From NCBI GenBank assembly GCA_963824595.1, contig CAWGPY010000002.1, positions 1-64,000 of the forward strand: a DNA stretch of 64,000 nt, in the 5' to 3' direction. The notes under the pieces are model-generated. The model was given only the letters and a program-made list of their open reading frames with translations. It was not told where the DNA came from and did not search any database. The position numbers were made by a program, and so were the translations under genes. Each line of letters opens with the position of its first letter. Within the stretch, counting starts at the first letter, position 1. The stretch comes from Cybelea sp963824595 (lineage in GTDB: Bacteria > Vulcanimicrobiota > Vulcanimicrobiia > Vulcanimicrobiales > Vulcanimicrobiaceae). Of this stretch, positions 58,881 to 64,000 are shown piece after piece.

Positions 58881-59965
58881 GACGCACTGCACTGTACGAC
58901 GAGCACGCGCGCGCCGGCGCGCGGATCGTCCCGTTCGCCGACTTCGAGATGCCGGTGCAATACGAGGGCATCCTCAAGGAACACGACGCGGTGCGCCACC
59001 GCGCCGGACTCTTCGATCTCTCGCACATGGGGCAGTTCTGGTTGACCGGCGACGAGGTCGCGGCCTGGGCCGATACCCTTGCCGTCAACGCCGTCGGCAC
59101 GATGAAGCCGCTGCAGGCGCGGTACAACCTGTTCTGCAACGAGAGCGGCGGAACGCACGACGACACAATCTTCTATCGCCTCGCCACGGGATGGCTGCTG
59201 GTGGTGAACGCGTCGAACGCCGATAAGATGTGGGGGCATTTGAGCGCTCACCTTCCGCCGCACGGCGTGACGCTGGAAAACCGCCACGGAAAACGCGCGC
59301 TCATCGCGATCCAGGGGCCGCGCTCCGTCGAGATGCTGCAGCCGCACGCCGACGTGGATCTGGCGTCAATGCGCTACTATTTCTGTGCGGAGGGGCGCGT
59401 GAACGGCGTCGCGGCCGTGATCGCGCGGACCGGTTACACGGGCGAAGACGGCTTCGAGCTCTTCGTCGAGGGCGACGCCGCGCCGGGTCTGTGGAACGCG
59501 CTGTTGCAAGCGCACGCGGCCGACGGGCTGTTGCCGTGCGGGCTCGGCGCGCGCGACGTGCTGCGGCTCGAGGCGGGCATGCCGCTCTACGGGCACGAGC
59601 TCACCGAGGCGATCACGCCCGTGCAGGCCGGCCTGAAGTGGGCGCTCAAGCTCGACAAGTCCGAGTTCATCGGAAAGGATGCGCTCGCGCGCCAGCTCGA
59701 GTCCGACGACTACTCGCGCGTCGTCGGTCTCGTGATGGACGGACGAGCGCCGGCGCGCGAGGGATACCCCGTTTGGCTCGACGGGCGGGTCGCCGGTTCC
59801 GTGCGGAGCGGATCCATCGCGCCGTCGGTGGGAAACAAGAATATCGCGACCGCACTGGTCGCGCCGGAGGCGGCGACGGCCGGAACGCGTCTGGAAGTCG
59901 AAATCCGCGGCGCGAAGCAAGGCGCCACGGTGGTGCCGATGCCGTTCTACAAACGAGCGAAGTGA
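58877..59965 (+). CDS. gcvT: Glycine cleavage system T protein (aminomethyltransferase)
   Basis: 362 residues from GTG 58877. It moves the methylene from the H-protein aminomethyl-lipoate to tetrahydrofolate and frees ammonia. RAGLFDLSHMGQFWLTGDEV, the GYTGEDGFELFVEGD block, CGLGARDVLRLEAGMPLYGH and KDALARQ are conserved. Start overlaps the thioesterase stop. Confidence 0.94.
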   Translation: MRRTALYDEHARAGARIVPFADFEMPVQYEGILKEHDAVRHRAGLFDLSHMGQFWLTGDEVAAWADTLAVNAVGTMKPLQARYNLFCNESGGTHDDTIFYRLATGWLLVVNASNADKMWGHLSAHLPPHGVTLENRHGKRALIAIQGPRSVEMLQPHADVDLASMRYYFCAEGRVNGVAAVIARTGYTGEDGFELFVEGDAAPGLWNALLQAHAADGLLPCGLGARDVLRLEAGMPLYGHELTEAITPVQAGLKWALKLDKSEFIGKDALARQLESDDYSRVVGLVMDGRAPAREGYPVWLDGRVAGSVRSGSIAPSVGNKNIATALVAPEAATAGTRLEVEIRGAKQGATVVPMPFYKRAK

Positions 59966-59982
59966 AACGAGAGGAAGAGGAA

Positions 59983-60363
59983 GTGACGCAGCCGGACGGA
60001 CTGCTGTACAGCAAGGAACACGAGTGGGCAAAGGTCGACGGCGACACGGCGACGATCGGCATTACGGAGTACGCGCAGAACGCGCTCGGCGACATCGTGT
60101 ACGTGGAACTGCCGAAGGTCGGCGCGACGATCGCCCAGTTCGCCAACATCGGCGTGATCGAGTCGGTCAAGGCCGTCTCCGATCTCTTCACGCCGGTCTC
60201 CGGCGAGGTCGTCGAAGTCAACGCCGGCCTCGATAACGATCCGGCTTCGGTCAACCGCGACCCCTACGGAGCGGGCTGGCTGCTCAAGGTCAAACTGAGC
60301 GACCCGAACGAGGCGAACTCGCTGCTCTCCGCCGCCGATTACGAGAAGATCGCCGCCGAATAA
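59983..60363 (+). CDS. gcvH: Glycine cleavage system H protein
   Basis: 126 residues from GTG 59983 (GTG 59962 possible; the purine-rich GAGGAAGAGGAA just upstream favours 59983). The lipoyl-lysine lies in GVIESVKAVSDLFTPVSGEV, and YSKEHEWAKVDGD is typical. It shuttles the aminomethyl group between P and T proteins. Confidence 0.94.
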   Translation: MTQPDGLLYSKEHEWAKVDGDTATIGITEYAQNALGDIVYVELPKVGATIAQFANIGVIESVKAVSDLFTPVSGEVVEVNAGLDNDPASVNRDPYGAGWLLKVKLSDPNEANSLLSAADYEKIAAE

Positions 60364-60382
60364 CTTTTAAGGAGTGTGCTTC

Positions 60383-60865
60383 ATGGTACGTTTGATAACA
60401 GCCCCGGTCTTTGCATTCGCGCTCGCCGCGACGGCGGCGCGCGCGAGTGCCGCGCCCGAGATGCAGTTGCCGCCGCAGCCCGCGGTGCATCCGCAAGGAA
60501 TTCCGGCGGAGGCCGTGCTCGTCTCGCCGTGCATCGCCGGCATGGGCGAGCACTGGATCGCTCTCAAAGATGCGCCGACGGGCCCCATCTACGGCGTCTG
60601 GCAAGGCAAGCCGGTGTTCACCGAGATCATGGTTCCCGTGACGGAGCTCCAAAAGGGCTTCAGCTACGCGAATCTGCAAGCGCTGCCCGGTTATACGATC
60701 GATCACGTGGACTTCAAGTTCGAGCCGAACGGCCACGAAGGAATGCCCGTTCCGCACTACGACCTGCACGCGTACTACGTGACGGCGGCCGTTCAAGCCA
60801 CGATCTGTCCGAACGGGATTCCCGATCCGTCGATGAAGGCGACGAACGTCACCCCTGGTCCGTAA
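60383..60865 (+). CDS. Exported protein inside the gcv operon (TTHB210-like)
   Basis: 160 residues from ATG 60383, with AAGGAG 8 nt upstream. Signal peptide (LITAPVFAFALAATAARASA). The mature domain has GMGEHWIALKDAPTGPIYGV, then EPNGHEGMPVPHYDLHAYYV, a His-rich pattern I associate with TTHB210/DUF5602-like proteins (from memory). The histidines suggest metal binding. Its place between gcvH and gcvPA is odd, as it is exported while its neighbours are cytoplasmic. Confidence 0.65.
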   Translation: MVRLITAPVFAFALAATAARASAAPEMQLPPQPAVHPQGIPAEAVLVSPCIAGMGEHWIALKDAPTGPIYGVWQGKPVFTEIMVPVTELQKGFSYANLQALPGYTIDHVDFKFEPNGHEGMPVPHYDLHAYYVTAAVQATICPNGIPDPSMKATNVTPGP

Positions 60866-60962
60866 CTCTCGCGCCGGTGCGTGCGACTAGTGTCGCAGCG
60901 CTAGAGGCGGCGCGGCGGCCCGCGAACGGATGGCGGCATCGGGTCGGCGAAATGACGCGGCG

Positions 60963-62324
60963 ATGTACGCCCCCCACACCGATCGCGACGTACGGGAGAT
61001 GCTCCAGGCAGTCGGCGCCGGATCGCTCGACGAGCTTCTGCGCGTGCCCGACGAGATAGCGCTCAAAGAGCAACCCGACGTCGTCCCCGCGCTGCCCGAG
61101 TATCTCATCGGACGCCGGTTCGAGCAGTTCGCGCAGCAGAACGCCGGCGTGAACTACCGCTCGTTCCTCGGTGCGGGGGCGTATCGCCACTACGCGCCGC
61201 CGGCGATCGCGGCGCTGGCCATGCGGGGCGAGTTCCTCACGGCCTACACTCCGTATCAGGCCGAGGTTTCGCAGGGCTACCTGCAAGCGATCTACGAGTG
61301 GCAGACGTACATCTGCCTGCTCACCGGCATGGAGCTCGCGAATGCCTCGGTGTACGACGGCGCGACCGCGCTGGCCGAGGCCGCGATCATGGCGCTGGGC
61401 GCCACGGAGCGGAACAAGATCCTCGTCTCGCACGCGGTCCACCCGAACTATCGCGCGGTGCTGCGCACCTACTGCGACGGTCTCGACGTCGCGGTCGACG
61501 AGGCCGCCTTCACCGGCGAGGGCGTGACCGACGACGATGCGTTGGCGCGCGCCGTCGCGAGCGGCGAGTATGCGGCCGTCGCGATCCAGTCGCCGAACTT
61601 CTTCGGCAACGTGGACGCGCCGAGCGCGCGGGCGGTCGAGGCGATGAAGGCGAGCGGCACCGTTCCGATCGCCGTGGTCGCCGAAGCGCTCTCGCTCGGG
61701 GCGCTGGCGCCGCCGTCGTCGTGGGGCGCGCAGATCGTCGCCGGCGAGGCGCAGAGCTTCGGCGTCGCGCAGGCGTACGGCGGACCGTACGCCGGCTTCA
61801 TCGCGTCAACCGCAGAGCACATGCGCCGCATTCCGGGGCGCCTCGTCGGCAAGACCGTCGACAACGCCGGCCGGACCGCGTACGTGTTGACCCTGCAGGC
61901 GCGCGAGCAGCACATCCGCCGCGAACGCGCCACGTCGAACATCTGCACGAATCAGGCGCACTGCGCGCTGATCGCGACGATCTATCTCGCCCTCATGGGC
62001 AAGACCGGGCTGCGCAATGCGGCGGCGCTCAACCTCGCGCGGTCGCGCGAGCTCGCCAGCGCGCTCGCCAACGTTTCGGGCGTGCGCCTCAAGTACGCCG
62101 CGCCGTTCTTCAACGAGTTCGTCGTCGACGTCGGCCGCCCGGCCGCCGGCGTGCTGGCCGACCTGCGGAAGCGCAATATCTTGGGCGGTCTCGATCTCGG
62201 GCGGTTCTACGCCGAGTTGAGCAACTGCATGCTGGTGACCGCGACCGAGCTCACGACCACGGGCGACATCGCCGCCCTCGCCGGCGCTCTCGACGAAGTG
62301 ATGCATGTCCCGGCAGTCGCCTGA
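60963..62324 (+). CDS. gcvPA: Glycine dehydrogenase (decarboxylating) subunit 1
   Basis: 453 residues from ATG 60963 (ATG 60930 possible). With GcvPB it forms the P protein that decarboxylates glycine with PLP. PHTDRDVREMLQAVGAGSLD, YTPYQAEVSQGYLQAIYEWQ, GMELANASVYDGATALAEA and RREKATSNICTNQ-like RRERATSNICTNQAHCAL are diagnostic. It overlaps gcvPB by 20 nt. Confidence 0.95.
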   Translation: MYAPHTDRDVREMLQAVGAGSLDELLRVPDEIALKEQPDVVPALPEYLIGRRFEQFAQQNAGVNYRSFLGAGAYRHYAPPAIAALAMRGEFLTAYTPYQAEVSQGYLQAIYEWQTYICLLTGMELANASVYDGATALAEAAIMALGATERNKILVSHAVHPNYRAVLRTYCDGLDVAVDEAAFTGEGVTDDDALARAVASGEYAAVAIQSPNFFGNVDAPSARAVEAMKASGTVPIAVVAEALSLGALAPPSSWGAQIVAGEAQSFGVAQAYGGPYAGFIASTAEHMRRIPGRLVGKTVDNAGRTAYVLTLQAREQHIRRERATSNICTNQAHCALIATIYLALMGKTGLRNAAALNLARSRELASALANVSGVRLKYAAPFFNEFVVDVGRPAAGVLADLRKRNILGGLDLGRFYAELSNCMLVTATELTTTGDIAALAGALDEVMHVPAVA

Positions 62325-63777
62325 AATCCCGCTCATCTTCGAGCTGGGCCAAGAGGGCCGCGCGAACCGCTACCTCGAGGACGCCAAGCCGCTCGAAACC
62401 TATTTGCCCAAGGCGGTCGTGCGCGACGACCTGCCGCTGCCCGACAACAGCGAGCTCGACGTGGTGCGGCACTACACGCTGCTGTCGCACCGCACGTTCG
62501 GCATCGACCTCGGTTTCTATCCGCTCGGATCGTGCACGATGAAGTACAATCCGCGCATCAACGACGCGATCGCGACCCGCCGCGAGTTCGCGGAGCTGCA
62601 TCCCTTCACGCCCGACGAGCTGGCGCAAGGGGCGCTGCAGGTGATGTACGAGCTCGAGCGATCGCTCAGCTCGCTCTTCGGCATGGCGGCGTTCTCGCTG
62701 AACCCGTCGGCCGGCGCGCACGCGGAGCTCGGGGCGCTGCTCATCGCCAAGAAGTACTTCAAGGACCGCGGTGAAACCGCGCGCGACAAGGTGATCGTAC
62801 CGGATACGGCGCACGGCACGAACCCGGCGTCGGCGGCGATGTGCGGGTTCAAAGTGATCTCGCTGCACAGCGACGAGCGCGGACGGGTCGACGTCAACGA
62901 GATTCGAAAGGTATGCGGACCCGATACGGCGGTCTGCATGATGACCAACCCGAACACGCTGGGCCTCTTCGAAGACGATATCGCGGAGATCGCGCGGACC
63001 GTGCACGCGGCGGGCGGCCTGATGTACTACGACGGCGCGAACGCAAACGCGATCATGGGCTACGCCCGGCCGGGCGACATGGGCTTCGATCTAATGCACC
63101 TCAACACGCACAAGACCTTCACCATCCCGCACGGCGGCGGCGGCGCGGGCCACGGTCCGCTGGGCGTCGCGGCGCACCTCGTCGAGTATTTGCCGACGCC
63201 GGTCGTCGTTCGCGACCACGGCGGCTACCGGCTCGATTTCGACCGGCCGAAGTCGATCGGACCGCTGCGTTCGTTCTGGTCGAACTTCGCGCACGCGGTC
63301 CGCGCCCTCGCGTATCTCTACGCCAACGGCGCGGAGGGACTCAAGCGCGTCTCGCAGCTCGCGGTGCTCAATGCGAACTACCTGCGCGTGAAGATCGCGG
63401 AGTTTCTCGAGACGCCGTATCCGGAGCGGTGCCGGCACGAGTTCGTCGCCTCGGCGCAGGCGCTGAAGAAAGAGCACGGCGTGCGCGCGCTCGATATTGC
63501 GAAGGCGTTGCTCGACGACGGCTACATGGCGCCGACGATCTACTTCCCGCTGCTCGTTCCGGAGTGTTTGATGATCGAGCCGACGGAGACCGAATCGAAG
63601 GAGACGCTCGACGCGTTCGTGGAGGCGCTGCGCGCGATCGTCGGCCGGGCGAAGACCGCGCCGGAGGAGCTGCTTGCGGCGCCGGTCACCACGGTCGTCG
63701 GGCGCGTGGACGAAACCCGCGCCGCCCGCCATCCCGACCTCCGCTGGAGGCCTGAAGGGGAATCCGGCCACAGCTAA
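62305..63777 (+). CDS. gcvPB: Glycine dehydrogenase (decarboxylating) subunit 2
   Basis: 490 residues. Carries the PLP-binding Lys in LNTHKTFTIPHGGGGAG. Other family blocks: FYPLGSCTMKYNPRIND, DTAHGTNPASAAMCGFKVIS and MTNPNTLGLFE. Last gene of the gcv operon, followed by a hairpin. Confidence 0.95.
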   Translation: MSRQSPEIPLIFELGQEGRANRYLEDAKPLETYLPKAVVRDDLPLPDNSELDVVRHYTLLSHRTFGIDLGFYPLGSCTMKYNPRINDAIATRREFAELHPFTPDELAQGALQVMYELERSLSSLFGMAAFSLNPSAGAHAELGALLIAKKYFKDRGETARDKVIVPDTAHGTNPASAAMCGFKVISLHSDERGRVDVNEIRKVCGPDTAVCMMTNPNTLGLFEDDIAEIARTVHAAGGLMYYDGANANAIMGYARPGDMGFDLMHLNTHKTFTIPHGGGGAGHGPLGVAAHLVEYLPTPVVVRDHGGYRLDFDRPKSIGPLRSFWSNFAHAVRALAYLYANGAEGLKRVSQLAVLNANYLRVKIAEFLETPYPERCRHEFVASAQALKKEHGVRALDIAKALLDDGYMAPTIYFPLLVPECLMIEPTETESKETLDAFVEALRAIVGRAKTAPEELLAAPVTTVVGRVDETRAARHPDLRWRPEGESGHS

Positions 63778-63780
63778 AAA

Positions 63781-63806
63781 AGTGACCTAAGTCAATTTAG
63801 GTCACT
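63781..63806 (+). terminator. Hairpin after gcvPB
   Basis: AGTGACCTAA (63781-63790) pairs perfectly with TTAGGTCACT (63797-63806) around a 6-nt loop, 4 nt after the stop. A-run before it, no U-run after it, so termination may be weak on the plus strand. Confidence 0.55.
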
Positions 63807-63872
63807 GGATGAAGGTCTCGCACAAGCCAAAAATTGCCGACGCTTCCTGCAGCCCTTCTTGGGGCCGGACGG

Positions 63873-63878
63873 TATAAT
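63873..63878 (+). promoter_or_regulatory. -10 box for the right-end gene
   Basis: A consensus TATAAT preceded by GG (63871); no matching -35 at 17 nt. A GGGGGC/GCCCCC hairpin follows in the leader (about 63891-63911), then GAGCGGAG before the ATG. Confidence 0.4.
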
Positions 63879-63934
63879 AGAAGTAATCGGGGGGCTCGAA
63901 AGCGGCCCCCTTCCCCATCTCCGAGCGGAGCGTC

Positions 63935-64000
63935 ATGCGGATCAAATACGAGGTGTCGGCGGGCGGCCTACTGCTGCGGCGTCGTGATTCGAGCTACGAT
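63935..64000 (+). CDS. Start of a NUDIX-like hydrolase (cut by window edge)
   Basis: Only 22 codons are visible: MRIKYEVSAGGLLLRRRDSS then YD. The EVSAGGLLLRRRD start is typical of MutT/NUDIX hydrolases. The GAGCGGAG site is 5 nt upstream. The Nudix box lies outside the window, so the call is provisional. Confidence 0.55.
   Translation, partial: MRIKYEVSAGGLLLRRRDSSYD

Overview
The window is GC-rich bacterial chromosome. Many genes start with GTG, and adjacent genes often overlap by 4 nt (ATGA or GTGA). No rRNA or other strong phylogenetic marker is present. The gene set fits an uncultured diderm bacterium, and Candidatus Eremiobacterota (WPS-2) is my best guess, as an inference only. It rests on S6/SSB and S18/L9/Lon-like/DnaB gene order, a PQQ operon, a fumarate-reductase-like SdhABE set, and many secreted propeller-like lipoproteins.

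Layout. 1-5.9 kb is a decayed stretch. It holds the remains of a CRISPR cas1, a broken MauJ-like gene, two frameshifted lipoprotein genes of one family, and a truncated clostripain-like protease. 6-14.6 kb holds a small SOD-like secreted protein, an amidohydrolase, sdhA-sdhB-sdhE, a lipoprotein, apt and a small exported protein. 14.6-20.3 kb holds rel (ppGpp synthetase/hydrolase), a TauE-type exporter, a lipoprotein and a secreted phosphoesterase. 20.5-21.4 kb is rpsF-ssb. The expected next genes, rpsR-rplI, appear only at 37.5 kb, where they are followed by a Lon-family protease and an intein-containing dnaB. The ~16 kb block in between carries a haem-binding outer-membrane barrel plus multicopper oxidase, a phospholipid module (CDP-alcohol transferase, acyltransferase, CdsA), a sedolisin, glutamine synthetase, a nested palindromic element, and a minus-strand operon: fatty-acid desaturase, pqqA, pqqC, pqqD, pqqE, pqqB and an S9 peptidase.

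42.3-54.2 kb holds mntR-mntH with a dyad operator over the mntR start, a gamma-carbonic-anhydrase-like protein, tRNA-Thr(CGT), the intact third member of the lipoprotein family, a penicillin acylase/Rieske/sulfotransferase operon, yceI facing hxlR, a VOC protein, and soxR facing an SDR-queA pair across a near-perfect SoxR box. 54.2-64 kb holds sufB, speD with a long leader, speE, and the glycine cleavage genes gcvT-gcvH-(secreted protein)-gcvPA-gcvPB, ending in the start of a NUDIX-like gene.

The most interesting items are the coupled desaturase-pqq operon with a 35-residue pqqA, a pqqC that lacks a standard start codon and a candidate PqqA-processing S9 peptidase; the split ribosomal-protein operon; the DnaB mini-intein; the unexplained 164-nt nested palindrome; the SoxR and MntR operators; and the dead cas1.
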